From contig JARUHG010000004.1 in the NCBI GenBank assembly GCA_031216755.1, positions 300,677 through 364,676 of the forward strand: DNA of 64,000 nt, in the 5' to 3' direction. A model generated the notes under the pieces. It was not told where the DNA came from, did no database searches, and saw only the letters and a list, made by a program, of their open reading frames with translations. Below are positions 21,815-30,060 of the stretch, piece after piece (within the stretch, counting starts at the first letter, position 1; each line of letters opens with the position of its first letter). Both the position numbers and the translations under genes were made by a program. This stretch comes from Lysobacter arvi. GTDB lineage: Bacteria > Pseudomonadota > Gammaproteobacteria > Xanthomonadales > Xanthomonadaceae.

Positions 21815-21920
21815 CGCGGTTTCCCCAGGTCCCCCATGGACCAGCGCGCATCCTCGGGCCGGGCCGCCCGCGGTGGCAAGGGGAGGACGCCGGAACCCGG
21901 ACGTACGGCGCGGTCCGCGC

Positions 21921-22403
21921 TCAGAGCGGTGCGGTTTCCAGCGCCAGGTCGCGGTCGGGATGTGTAGCCCACAACTGCGCGAGCGTGCGGCCGGTGCCGG
22001 GAACGACGACCTCCGGCGCGATCTCCGCCAGCGGCCGCAACACGAACGCATGCCTGAGTTCCGGTCGCGGGATGCGCAGGTTGCCGGCGCCTTCCAGCGT
22101 GAGTCCGTCGAACAGCACGATGTCGATGTCCAGCGTGCGATCGCCGTAGCGCGGGCCGCTGCGGTCGCGGCCGTGCGCGTCCTCCAGCGCATGCAACCAC
22201 GCGTTGAGCGCGTGCGGATCCAGGTCCGACTCGATGATCGCGGCGGCGTTGTGGAAGTCCGGTCCGTCGAACCCGACCGCGCGCGTGCGGTACACCGGCG
22301 ACATCACGACCTCGCCGAAGCGTTCGCGCAAGGCATCCACGGCGGCGCGCAGGTGCGACACGGCATCGACGTTGCTGCCCAGGCTCAGGTAGGCGCGGCT
22401 CAT
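21921..22403 (-). CDS. folK: 6-hydroxymethyl-7,8-dihydropterin pyrophosphokinase
   Basis: A 160-residue enzyme that transfers pyrophosphate from ATP to 6-hydroxymethyl-dihydropterin, the step before dihydropteroate synthase. Motifs: YLSLGSNVDAVSHLRAAVDAL, SPVYRTRAVGFDGPDFHNAA, RYGDRTLDIDIVLFDG (metal- and substrate-binding DxD) and IPRPELRHAFVLRPLAEIAP. Length matches E. coli FolK (159). The gene begins 19 bp after folB, so the two form an operon; folB makes the FolK substrate. Confidence 0.97.
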   Translation of the reverse strand: MSRAYLSLGSNVDAVSHLRAAVDALRERFGEVVMSPVYRTRAVGFDGPDFHNAAAIIESDLDPHALNAWLHALEDAHGRDRSGPRYGDRTLDIDIVLFDGLTLEGAGNLRIPRPELRHAFVLRPLAEIAPEVVVPGTGRTLAQLWATHPDRDLALETAPL

Positions 22404-22422
22404 GCGGAACGTGGCGCGCAGG

Positions 22423-22776
22423 TCAGGAGGCGGAACGTTCGATCATCACGCCCACCGCGCGCGCGCCGCGCACCGCGCCGGGCTTGCTCAGCTTCAGGCG
22501 CACGCGCTGCACGCCGAACTCGGCGAGGATGATCTGCGCCACGCGTTCGGCCAGCGTCTCGACCAGTTCGAAAGCCGACTGCGACACGTACTCGACGACG
22601 CGGTTGCTCACCGCCTTGTAGTTGAGCGTGTCCGCGATCGCGTCGGTCGCCGCCGGGATGCGGTTGTCGAAGGCCATCTCGATGTCGAACACCAGCGGCT
22701 GGCGGATCCGCCGCTCCCAGTCGTAGATGCCGATCAGCGCCTCGATCTCGAGGCCTTCGATGAAGACGTGGTCCAT
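22423..22776 (-). CDS. folB: Dihydroneopterin aldolase
   Basis: A 117-residue enzyme converting dihydroneopterin to 6-hydroxymethyl-dihydropterin and glycolaldehyde, and often epimerising it. Family motifs: FIEGLEIEALIGIYDWERRIRQP, LNYKAVSNRVVEYV, FELVETLAERVAQIIL and VRLKLSKPGAVRGARAVGV. The catalytic lysine lies in LSKPGAV. It is immediately upstream of folK on the same strand. The 84 bp between folB and tsaD contain a GGGATTCGG-type repeat. Confidence 0.96.
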   Translation of the reverse strand: MDHVFIEGLEIEALIGIYDWERRIRQPLVFDIEMAFDNRIPAATDAIADTLNYKAVSNRVVEYVSQSAFELVETLAERVAQIILAEFGVQRVRLKLSKPGAVRGARAVGVMIERSAS

Positions 22777-22785
22777 GGGGCGAGC

Positions 22786-22888
22786 CGGGATTCGGAAGTG
22801 GGGATTCGCAGGAGCGGAAGCTTACCGCGCGCTCGGCCGCCTTCCGCGAACCACGCGTTGCTAATCCCGAATCTCCAATCCCGGATCC
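22786..22888. repeat. Degenerate GGGATTCGG repeats around the folB/tsaD junction
   Basis: Two clusters of the same short motif. Around 22786-22807 the plus strand has GGGATTCGG and GGGGATTCG. At 22861-22890 the minus strand has GGATCCGGGATTGG and GAGATTCGGGATTAG. The second cluster includes the stop codon of tsaD and encodes its last residues. Related text occurs at 24476-24495 and 29874-29893. I associate such GGGATTCGGGATT clusters with xanthomonad intergenic regions. Confidence 0.5.
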
Positions 22889-23922
22889 CGCAGGGGCGCC
22901 ACCGGCGACAAGGACGCCATGTCCCACCGCGGCGTCACCCGCACGGCGAGGTCGCCGTGCTGGCCGGCAGCCAGCCGCAATGCGCCGGCGTAGGCGATCA
23001 TCGCGCCGTTGTCGGTGCAGAACTGCGGACGCGGAAAGCTCACGCGGCCGCCGCGCTTGCGGGTCATCTCGTCCAGCCTGGCACGCAGCCGCTTGTTCGC
23101 GCCGACGCCACCGGCGACGACGAGCGTGTCGCAGCCGGCGGCCTCCAGCGCGCGCTCGCACTTGATCGACAACGTCTCGACCACGGCGTCCTCGAAGCCG
23201 CGCGCGATATCGGCGCGCACCGCGTCGCTCCGGTCGCTCTCCTTCCATGCCAGCAGGACCTGGGTCTTCAGGCCGCTGAAGCTGAAATCGAGGCCGGGGC
23301 GATCGGTCATCGGGCGGGCGAACCTGAACACGCCGGGACGCCCTTGTTCGGCGAGCGCGGCGAGCTGCGGGCCGCCCGGATACGGAAGCCCCATCAGCTT
23401 GGCGGTCTTGTCGAAGGCCTCGCCGGCCGCATCGTCCAGGGTTTCGCCGAGCAGCCGGTAGCGGCCGATCGCCTCCACGTGCACCAGCTGCGTGTGGCCG
23501 CCGGAGACCAGCAGCGCGACGAACGGCGGCTCCGGACGGCCGCGCTCCGGGTCGTCCTCCAGCAGCGGCGCCAGCAGATGGCCTTCCATGTGATGGACGC
23601 CGATGGCCGGGACATCCAGCGCCCAGGCCATCGAACGGGCCACGCCGGCGCCGACCAGCAGCGCGCCGACCAGCCCCGGACCGGCGGTGTACGCCACGCC
23701 GTCCAGGTCCGAGGTCGTCATGCCGGCCTCGCGGAGCGTTTCCCGGACCAGGGGCAGCAGCTTGCGGACGTGGTCGCGGCTGGCCAGCTCCGGGACGACG
23801 CCGCCGTATTCGGCATGGAGTGCGATCTGGCTGTAGAGGGCGTGCGCGCGCAGGCCGGAATCGGTGTCGTAGACGGCGACACCGGTTTCGTCGCAGCTGG
23901 TTTCGATGCCGAGGACTTTCAA
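22861..23922 (-). CDS. tsaD: tRNA N6-adenosine threonylcarbamoyltransferase
   Basis: A 353-residue ASKHA-fold enzyme that transfers the threonylcarbamoyl group to A37 of ANN-decoding tRNAs (t6A), working with TsaB and TsaE. Motifs: [17 protein letters not shown] at the N-terminus, the metal ligands HxxxH in [50 protein letters not shown], and [13 protein letters not shown] near the C-terminus. The start codon is TTG at 23922: MKVLGIETS is the universal N-terminus and no ATG is available. The last eight residues (PGLEIRD and neighbours) and the stop are encoded by a GGGATTCGG-type repeat, which makes the protein slightly longer than the usual 337-345. It is divergent from rpsU, a classic arrangement. 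Confidence 0.97.
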   Translation of the reverse strand: MKVLGIETSCDETGVAVYDTDSGLRAHALYSQIALHAEYGGVVPELASRDHVRKLLPLVRETLREAGMTTSDLDGVAYTAGPGLVGALLVGAGVARSMAWALDVPAIGVHHMEGHLLAPLLEDDPERGRPEPPFVALLVSGGHTQLVHVEAIGRYRLLGETLDDAAGEAFDKTAKLMGLPYPGGPQLAALAEQGRPGVFRFARPMTDRPGLDFSFSGLKTQVLLAWKESDRSDAVRADIARGFEDAVVETLSIKCERALEAAGCDTLVVAGGVGANKRLRARLDEMTRKRGGRVSFPRPQFCTDNGAMIAYAGALRLAAGQHGDLAVRVTPRWDMASLSPVAPLRDPGLEIRD

Positions 23923-24011
23923 GGAAGGACTTCCGCGAGGGGGCGCAGGGCGGCTTCCGACGGCCGGAAGCGTGTGGATTCAAGGACCTGCACCTGAAGT
24001 GTGGCGCTATG

Positions 24012-24041
24012 TTGCACCTTCAAGAAGCCCGCCGCTATAAT
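24012..24041 (+). promoter_or_regulatory. Strong sigma-70 promoter of rpsU
   Basis: TTGCAC (24012-24017), an 18-bp spacer and a consensus TATAAT (24036-24041), about 51 bp upstream of the rpsU ATG. It is the clearest promoter in the window and fits a ribosomal protein gene. Confidence 0.82.
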
Positions 24042-24092
24042 GCGCGGCTCTTCCCCGGCCTGCCCGGGCCGGTTACCGAAACGAGATTACGT

Positions 24093-24308
24093 ATGCCCAG
24101 CGTCAAAGTCCGCGAAAACGAGCCTTTTGAGTTTGCTCTGCGTCGCTTCAAGCGCACCTGCGAGAAGGCCGGTGTCCTGGCCGAGACCCGCAAGCGCGAG
24201 TTCTACGAGAAGCCGACCCAGGAACGCAAGCGCAAGGCCGCAGCCGCGGTGAAGCGCCAGGCGCGCCGCGCCTCGCGCGACGTGACCAAGCGTCAGCGCC
24301 TGTACTGA
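24093..24308 (+). CDS. rpsU: 30S ribosomal protein S21
   Basis: A 71-residue, strongly basic protein with the canonical S21 sequence: [47 protein letters not shown], and a basic tail ending RQRLY. Length equals that of E. coli S21. It binds 16S rRNA near the anti-Shine-Dalgarno region and supports initiation. A strong promoter is at 24012-24041 and an intrinsic terminator at 24360-24391, so much of the transcription should stop before yqeY and dnaG, as in the classical macromolecular synthesis operon. Confidence 0.99.
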   Translation: MPSVKVRENEPFEFALRRFKRTCEKAGVLAETRKREFYEKPTQERKRKAAAAVKRQARRASRDVTKRQRLY

Positions 24309-24359
24309 TCGCCCCGGCGGGCCCGCGCCTCGCGCGACCCGCTCCCGGACGCATCGCAC

Positions 24360-24391
24360 AAGCCGGCCGCGCCCTGCGCTGCCGGCTTTTT
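24360..24391 (+). terminator. Intrinsic terminator after rpsU
   Basis: AAGCCGGC (24360-24367) pairs with GCCGGCTT (24381-24388), followed by TTT. It separates rpsU from yqeY and dnaG and could set their relative levels by partial readthrough. Confidence 0.8.
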
Positions 24392-24519
24392 GTGTTTCCG
24401 TTTTTCGCGATTGTTTCCGCGATCAGCGAGAGTGGATACGGGGTTCGCGCCCTCCCTCGGCCGGCCCTGCCTTCTCGAATCCCCGATCTCCCCCCAACCC
24501 TCGTCACGGGACTTCAGCC

Positions 24520-24966
24520 ATGAGCCTCAAGCAGCGACTGACCGACGACATGAAGGCCGCCATGAAGGGCGGCGACAAGCACAGCCTCGCCGTGATCCGC
24601 CTGATCAACGCCGCGATCAAGCAGAAGGAAGTGGACGAGCGCATCGAGCTGGACGACGCCGCCGTCATCGCCGTGCTCGACAAGATGGTCAAGCAGCGCC
24701 GCGATTCGGTGAGCCAGTACGAAGCGGCCAACCGCGAGGACCTGGCGCAGGTCGAGCGCGACGAGATCGTCGTGATCGAGCGCTACATCCCCGCGAAGAT
24801 GGGCGAAGCCGAGATCCTGGCCGCGATCGACGCCGCCATCGCCGAGACCGGCGCTTCGGGCCCCGCCGACATGGGCAAGCTCATGGGTCCGCTGAAGGCC
24901 AGGCTCGCCGGCCAGGCCGACATGGGCCAGGTGTCGGCGCTGGTGAAGAAGCGGCTCGCCTCGTGA
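24520..24966 (+). CDS. GatB/YqeY-domain protein
   Basis: A 148-residue cytoplasmic protein: MSLKQRLTDDMKAAMKGGDK, VIRLINAAIKQKEVDERIEL, DAAVIAVLDKMVKQRRDSV, VIERYIPAKMGEAEI and ADMGKLMGPLKARLAG are the YqeY family signature. The fold matches the tail domain of GatB (tRNA-dependent amidotransferase), but free-standing YqeY has no established activity; a tRNA-related role is usually assumed. The position between rpsU and dnaG is conserved in gammaproteobacteria. A 60-bp gap leads to the lipoprotein gene. Confidence 0.92.
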   Translation: MSLKQRLTDDMKAAMKGGDKHSLAVIRLINAAIKQKEVDERIELDDAAVIAVLDKMVKQRRDSVSQYEAANREDLAQVERDEIVVIERYIPAKMGEAEILAAIDAAIAETGASGPADMGKLMGPLKARLAGQADMGQVSALVKKRLAS

Positions 24967-25026
24967 CCCGTCCGGCCGCGGATCGCTGCGTGGCATCCTA
25001 GGCGGACCAACGCCCGGGGGAGCGCA

Positions 25027-25350
25027 ATGAGAACGTTCGGTCTTGTCTGCACACTCGCCGCCGCATGGCTGCTCGCAGGCTGCGGTGCGGTGGACGCGAT
25101 GAAGGAAGGCTTCCAGCATTCGCAGGACGCGGCGCAGGACATCGAGAAATCGGTGGGCAGCCGGCCGTTGGTCGGTTTCAACTGGAGCAACGGCTCGCTG
25201 ACCAACGTCACCATCGCGTTCGAGGGCGTTCCCAAGGGCGTCTCCACCGAGCAACTGGTAGCCCTTTCGCGGCGCGCGGTTGCGGCGCGCTTCAAGCAGG
25301 CACCGGACAACATCGTCATCAGCTACACCGTGCCCGCGCAGGGTGGATGA
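25027..25350 (+). CDS. Small lipoprotein of unknown function preceding dnaG
   Basis: A 107-residue lipoprotein precursor. The signal peptide ends in the lipobox LLAGC (Cys19), so the mature protein is lipid-anchored. The mature part starts GAVDAMKEGFQHSQDAAQDIEK, a short amphipathic helix, then a mixed alpha/beta region LVGFNWSNGSLTNVTIAFEGV. I recognise no family. A strong GGGGGAG ribosome site lies before the ATG. Its stop TGA overlaps an in-frame upstream ATG of dnaG (ATGA at 25347), so the two genes are physically coupled. It sits in the rpsU-dnaG cluster, where a lipoprotein is not expected. Confidence 0.8.
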   Translation: MRTFGLVCTLAAAWLLAGCGAVDAMKEGFQHSQDAAQDIEKSVGSRPLVGFNWSNGSLTNVTIAFEGVPKGVSTEQLVALSRRAVAARFKQAPDNIVISYTVPAQGG

Positions 25351-25394
25351 CACCGCCTCCGCCGGCCCGTCCGGCGGCAAGCGATGCAAACGAC

Positions 25395-27167
25395 ATGGCC
25401 CGCATCCCCGACGCTTTCATCGATGACCTGCTCGCGCGTACCGACCTCGTCGAGGTGATCGGCTCGCGCGTGCAGCTCAAGCGCCAGGGCAAGGAATACT
25501 CCGCGCGCTGCCCGTTCCACGACGAACGCTCGCCGAGCTTCACCGTCTCGCCGGTGAAGGGCTTCTATCACTGCTTCGGCTGCGGCGCGCACGGCACCGC
25601 GATCACCTTCCTGATGAACTACGACCGCCTCGAGTTCCTCGACGCGGTGGAGGAACTCGCCAAGCGGCTCGGCGTGGAGGTGCCACGCGACACGCACCAG
25701 CGCAACGCCAATCCGGACAGCCAGGATCTGTACGGTGCGCTCGAGGCGGCGTCGAAGTTCTTCCAGAAGCAACTGGCATCCAACGGCCGCGCGCTGGGCT
25801 ATTTCGACAGCCGCGGCGTCGATGCCGACACGCGCGCGCGTTTCTCCCTCGGCTACGCGCCGGACGGCTTCAACGCCCTGCGCGATGCACTGGGCACCGA
25901 CGCACGCCGCATGAAGCTGCTCGAACGCGGCGGCCTGTTCTCCAAGAACGATCGCGGCCACGTCTACGACAAGTTCCGTGATCGCGTGATGTTTCCGATC
26001 CACGATCGCCGTGGCCGCACGATCGCCTTCGGTGGCCGCGTGCTGGACAAGGAAAACGGGCCGAAATACCTCAATTCGCCGGAAACGGAGCTGTTCCACA
26101 AGGGCCGCGAACTGTACGGCCTGTGGCAGGTGCGCCAGGCGCACAACAGGATCGAACGGCTGATCGTGGTCGAAGGCTACATGGACGTGATCGCGCTGTT
26201 CCAGAACGGCTTCGACACCGCGGTGGCGACGCTGGGCACCGCGACCACGCCGGAGCATGCCGAACTGCTGTTCCGCAACGCGCCCGACGTCTACTTCTGT
26301 TTCGATGGCGACCGCGCGGGGCGTGGCGCGGCATGGAAGGCGGTCGAATCCGTGCTGCCGCGCATGAAGGACGGACGCCAGGCGTTCTTCCTGTTCCTGC
26401 CCGACGGCGAGGATCCCGATTCGCTGGTGCGCGCCGAAGGCCGCGACGGTTTCGAAGCGCGCCTGCAACAGGCGACGCCGCTGTCGCAGTTCTTCTTCGA
26501 TTCGCTGTCGGGCGACGTCAACCTGCACACGCTCGAAGGCAAGGGACGCCTGGCCGAACGCGCCAAACCGCTGCTGGCGCAGATCCCGGACGGCGCGTTC
26601 GGCGACCTGATGAAGCAACGGCTCACCGAACTCACCGGCGTCGGTGCGCGCGCGAGTGCGCCGGAGACGCACGTGCCCGCGCAGCGCGCGCGAGCGCACG
26701 GCAATGCGCAGCACGGCTCCAAGCCCTCGCTCGTGCGCAGCGCGATCACGATGCTGCTGCAGCAGCCGCAGGTGGCGCTCGCACTGCCGCCGTCGCTGCA
26801 TTTCGCCTCGCTCGACCAGCCCGGCGTCGGCCTGCTGGTGGAGATCATCGAACTCATTCACCAGCGTCCGGACATTTCCACCGGCCTGATCCTCGAACAC
26901 TTCTCCGATCGCAGCGAAGCGCCGGCGCTGACGAAACTCGCGACGGCCGGTGCCGTCGAGACGACCGCCTCCACGCCGCTGGATGCCCGCGTGCTCGACG
27001 ACGCCGACCGCCGGCAGCAGGCCTTCCTCGACGCCATCGCGCGGCTGGATGCGCAGGCGCTGCAGGCGCGCATCGAATCGCTGCAGGCACGCGTGGCCTC
27101 GCTGGTGGACGCGGAAAAGCAGGAGCTGCGCGAACTGCTGTCGCTGCGGCTGCTCAGCAAGCACTGA
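25395..27167 (+). CDS. dnaG: DNA primase
   Basis: A 590-residue primase that makes RNA primers at the replication fork and contacts DnaB helicase. The N-terminal CHC2 zinc finger shows CPFHDERSPSFTVSP and YHCFGCG. The TOPRIM core has LIVVEGYMDVIAL and CFDGDRAGRGAAWKAVE, with the catalytic acidic residues. A linker and the helical C-terminal helicase-binding domain follow. The start MARIPDAFIDDLLARTD is the family N-terminus. An alternative in-frame ATG at 25347, overlapping the lipoprotein stop, would add 16 Pro/Ala-rich residues and be translationally coupled; neither start has a strong ribosome site. Confidence 0.97.
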   Translation: MARIPDAFIDDLLARTDLVEVIGSRVQLKRQGKEYSARCPFHDERSPSFTVSPVKGFYHCFGCGAHGTAITFLMNYDRLEFLDAVEELAKRLGVEVPRDTHQRNANPDSQDLYGALEAASKFFQKQLASNGRALGYFDSRGVDADTRARFSLGYAPDGFNALRDALGTDARRMKLLERGGLFSKNDRGHVYDKFRDRVMFPIHDRRGRTIAFGGRVLDKENGPKYLNSPETELFHKGRELYGLWQVRQAHNRIERLIVVEGYMDVIALFQNGFDTAVATLGTATTPEHAELLFRNAPDVYFCFDGDRAGRGAAWKAVESVLPRMKDGRQAFFLFLPDGEDPDSLVRAEGRDGFEARLQQATPLSQFFFDSLSGDVNLHTLEGKGRLAERAKPLLAQIPDGAFGDLMKQRLTELTGVGARASAPETHVPAQRARAHGNAQHGSKPSLVRSAITMLLQQPQVALALPPSLHFASLDQPGVGLLVEIIELIHQRPDISTGLILEHFSDRSEAPALTKLATAGAVETTASTPLDARVLDDADRRQQAFLDAIARLDAQALQARIESLQARVASLVDAEKQELRELLSLRLLSKH

Positions 27168-27275
27168 GCCCGGCACCGCCCACGGTCGGGCGGAACGTCA
27201 CCATCACTTTCCGCACTCCCCGTTGCGCCCCACGCGGCCGACAGTGGTGACACCTTCCTGCCGGGCGCCTCGCGA

Positions 27276-27803
27276 ATGCCGTCTTCGTCCACCCGCCTGC
27301 TCCTCACGCCCGCGCTGCTCGGCCTGGTCTACGCCGTCGTGCAACTGACGATCGAAGCGCTCGGCGGCGGCGTGCAGAGCCATCACCTGCTCAATCGCGC
27401 CGACCTGCCGGCCATCTCGAACGCGTTCGGATTACTGACCCTGCCGGCGGTCGGCCTTGCGCTGGGCTGGCGTGCGCGACGGGCCGGCGGCTTCACGCGC
27501 GTGATGTGGTCGGGGCTGATCCTGTCCTTCCTCTACGGAACGACGCTGGCCACGGGATTCGAGTTCGGCGCGCAGGCCGTGATGCAGACGCTGTTCTTCG
27601 GCCTGTTCGTCGTGGCGCTGCTGGCGCCGGTCCATCGCGCCGAATGCGTGGCCGGATTCGTCGCGGGCATGGCCTTCACGTTCGGCGGCGTGCTGCCTTT
27701 GCTGATCGCGCTGGTGTTCGCCGGGCTGTCGCTGGTCGTGCGTTCCGGGCTGCGCGCCTTGTGGCGCCTGGTGCGACCGAGCCAGCGCGCCGTGGCGCGC
27801 TGA
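27276..27803 (+). CDS. Polytopic membrane protein of unknown function
   Basis: A 175-residue, very hydrophobic protein with about five membrane segments, for example LLTPALLGLVYAVVQLTIEA, AFGLLTLPAVGLALGW, FGLFVVALLAPVH and FTFGGVLPLLIALVFAGLSL, and an Arg-rich cytoplasmic tail. I recognise no family or catalytic motif. It lies 108 bp after dnaG and 82 bp before the S9 peptidase gene, all on the plus strand. The base pattern is like its neighbours, so it is a plausible real gene, but its function is unknown. Confidence 0.65.
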   Translation: MPSSSTRLLLTPALLGLVYAVVQLTIEALGGGVQSHHLLNRADLPAISNAFGLLTLPAVGLALGWRARRAGGFTRVMWSGLILSFLYGTTLATGFEFGAQAVMQTLFFGLFVVALLAPVHRAECVAGFVAGMAFTFGGVLPLLIALVFAGLSLVVRSGLRALWRLVRPSQRAVAR

Positions 27804-27885
27804 CGCCATCGGCTTCCGCGACAGCGGCCCGGCGCGGCAAGGCCGGCGCGGGATAAGCTCGGGCTTTCCATCCGGGGAAACGCCG

Positions 27886-29871
27886 ATGTCGCCACGTGGC
27901 TCCATGCTCCTGTCCGCCCTGCTGCTCGCCTGCGCCACGCCGGCGCTCGCCCAGAAGGCTCCCGCACCGGCCGTCGCGCGCGAGCAGGTCGGCAACCGCA
28001 TCAGCGAGAACATCCCCGCGATTCCGCCCGAACTGACCGAACGCCTCAGCCGCTACCAGAACACGCGCGGCGCGACGTTCGCCGGCTGGAGCGACGAGTG
28101 CCTGCTGATCAGCACGCGTTTCGCCGAGACCGCGCAGGCGCATCGCGTGTGCGCGCCGCTGGGCATGCGCGAGCAGCTCACGTTCTATCCCGAACCGCTC
28201 GCGGCGATGGAAGCGACGCCGCCGCGATCGAAGCTCGATGGCTTCGTGTTCGGCAAGGACGTCGGCGGCAACGAATTCTGGCAGTTGCACTGGTTCGACC
28301 TCGCGTCGCGCCAGACCACGTTGCTCACCGACGGCAAGGCGCGCAACCAAGGGCCGCTGTTCTCGCATGACGGCGCGCAGTTCGCGTGGAGCAGCACCGC
28401 GCGCAACGGCAAGGACACCGATGTGTGGGTGATGGATTTCGCCACGCGCAAGCCGCGCGTGCTCGTCACCGAAGGCGGGCAGTGGAACGCGATGGATTTC
28501 TCGCCCGACGGTCGCGAACTTCTGGTGATGAAGTACGTCTCGGCCGCCGAGTCGTACCCGGGCGTGGTGGACGTGGCCACCGGCAAACTCGAGATGCTTC
28601 CGGTCGAAGGTGGCAAGGCGTCGCTGAAGGGCTTCAAGTACGCGCCCGACGGCCGCGGCGTGTACTTCATCTCCGACGAACCCGTCGACGGGAAGCCGCA
28701 GGAATTCCTGACGCTGCGCCATCACGACCCCAGGACCGGCGCGTTCGAGGTGCTGACCGCGTCCACGCCGTGGGACGTTGCCGACCTCGCGATCGCCGAC
28801 GACGGCAAGCATCTGGCCTACACGACCAACGAGGACGGCATCTACAAACTGCACGTGCTGTCGCTGCCCTCGCATCGCGAAGTGAAGCTGCCGCAGCTGC
28901 CGGTCGGGGTGGTGGTGAACCTCGGCTTCTCGCCGGACGGCAAGCGTCTGGCCGTGACGCTCAACTCGGCGACATCGCCGAGCGACGTGTACGTCATCGA
29001 CCTGAAGGGATCGAAGCTCACGCGCTGGACGCAGAGCGAAGTCGGCGGGCTCGACGCATCGAAGTTCGTGGCGCCCACGCTGGTGCACTACCCCACCTTC
29101 GATACGGTCGACGGCAAGCCGCGCCAGATCCCGGCGTTCTACTACCGTCCGGCGAACGTGCCCGCGGGCCGGAAGGTTCCCGTCGTCATCAACATCCATG
29201 GCGGGCCCGAAGGCCAGTCGCTGCCGCTGTTCAATCCGACCGCGCAGTTCCTCGCGAATGAACTCGGCGTGGCGATGCTGCTGCCGAACGTGCGCGGTTC
29301 GGAAGGCTACGGCAAGACGTACCTGGGCCTGGACAACGCCGACAAGCGCGAGGATTCGGTGAAGGACATCGGCGCGCTGCTCGACTGGATCGCGTCGCAG
29401 CCCGACCTCGATGCCTCGCGCGTGGGCGTGTACGGCGGCAGCTACGGCGGCTACATGGTGCTCGCCTCGCTGATGCACTACGGCGATCGCATCAAGGCCG
29501 GCGTCGACATCGTCGGCATCTCGCACTTCGGCACGTTCCTGAAGAACACGGAAAGCTATCGCCGCGACCTGCGCCGCGCCGAGTACGGCGACGAACGCGA
29601 CCCGGCGATGGCGAAGGTGTTCGATGCGATCTCGCCGCTCAACCACGCCGACCGCATCTCCTCAAGGCTGTTCGTCGCGCAGGGCAAGAACGACCCGCGC
29701 GTGCCGTACACCGAAGCGGAGCAGATCGTGAAGGCGGTGCGCGCGAACGGCCAGCCGGTCTGGTACCTGCTGTACGACGATGAAGGCCACGGCTTCAAGA
29801 AGAAGACCAACGTCGACTACTTCAACGCGGCGACGATGCTGTTCTGGGAGCAGGCGTTGCTGGGGAAGTGA
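27886..29871 (+). CDS. Exported S9 family prolyl oligopeptidase (acylaminoacyl-peptidase type)
   Basis: A 661-residue periplasmic serine peptidase. The signal peptide ends ATPALAQ near residue 23. Residues about 55-390 form a beta-propeller with WD/TolB-like repeats (LFSHDGAQFAWSST, DFSPDGRELLVMK, LGFSPDGKRLAVT). The C-terminal alpha/beta-hydrolase has oxyanion-region text VVINIHGGPEGQS, nucleophile Ser519 in GVYGGSYGGYM, Asp603 in QGKNDPRVPY and His635 in DDEGHGF. S9C-type enzymes release amino acids or dipeptides from short peptides and are numerous in protein-degrading Lysobacter. GGGGAAA lies upstream of the ATG. It appears to be monocistronic. Confidence 0.95.
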   Translation: MSPRGSMLLSALLLACATPALAQKAPAPAVAREQVGNRISENIPAIPPELTERLSRYQNTRGATFAGWSDECLLISTRFAETAQAHRVCAPLGMREQLTFYPEPLAAMEATPPRSKLDGFVFGKDVGGNEFWQLHWFDLASRQTTLLTDGKARNQGPLFSHDGAQFAWSSTARNGKDTDVWVMDFATRKPRVLVTEGGQWNAMDFSPDGRELLVMKYVSAAESYPGVVDVATGKLEMLPVEGGKASLKGFKYAPDGRGVYFISDEPVDGKPQEFLTLRHHDPRTGAFEVLTASTPWDVADLAIADDGKHLAYTTNEDGIYKLHVLSLPSHREVKLPQLPVGVVVNLGFSPDGKRLAVTLNSATSPSDVYVIDLKGSKLTRWTQSEVGGLDASKFVAPTLVHYPTFDTVDGKPRQIPAFYYRPANVPAGRKVPVVINIHGGPEGQSLPLFNPTAQFLANELGVAMLLPNVRGSEGYGKTYLGLDNADKREDSVKDIGALLDWIASQPDLDASRVGVYGGSYGGYMVLASLMHYGDRIKAGVDIVGISHFGTFLKNTESYRRDLRRAEYGDERDPAMAKVFDAISPLNHADRISSRLFVAQGKNDPRVPYTEAEQIVKAVRANGQPVWYLLYDDEGHGFKKKTNVDYFNAATMLFWEQALLGK

Positions 29872-29911
29872 CGGATCCGGGATTCAGGATCTCAGCGGAA
29901 GCGCCTCATGC

Positions 29912-29938
29912 CGTCATCCCGGCGAAAACCGGGTGACG
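29912..29938 (+). repeat. REP-like repeat copy 3, palindromic
   Basis: CGTCATCCCGGCGAAAACCGGGTGACG: CGTCA and TGACG pair at the ends, and CCCGG and CCGGG inside, forming a nearly complete hairpin. It matches the family core at 15134 and 20877. It is preceded at 29874-29893 by a GGATCCGGGATTCAGGATC segment of the other repeat type. Confidence 0.6.
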
Positions 29939-30060
29939 GTTTTCGGGGCGCCATCGACTCCCGCTCGCTCAGTCGCACGCCGATTCAGCACAGGAAAGCG
30001 CTCACTCCGCCACCACGCCGCCAAGCGCAAGCTCGGCGCAGCTTCGGTGGAGAGCTGGAC

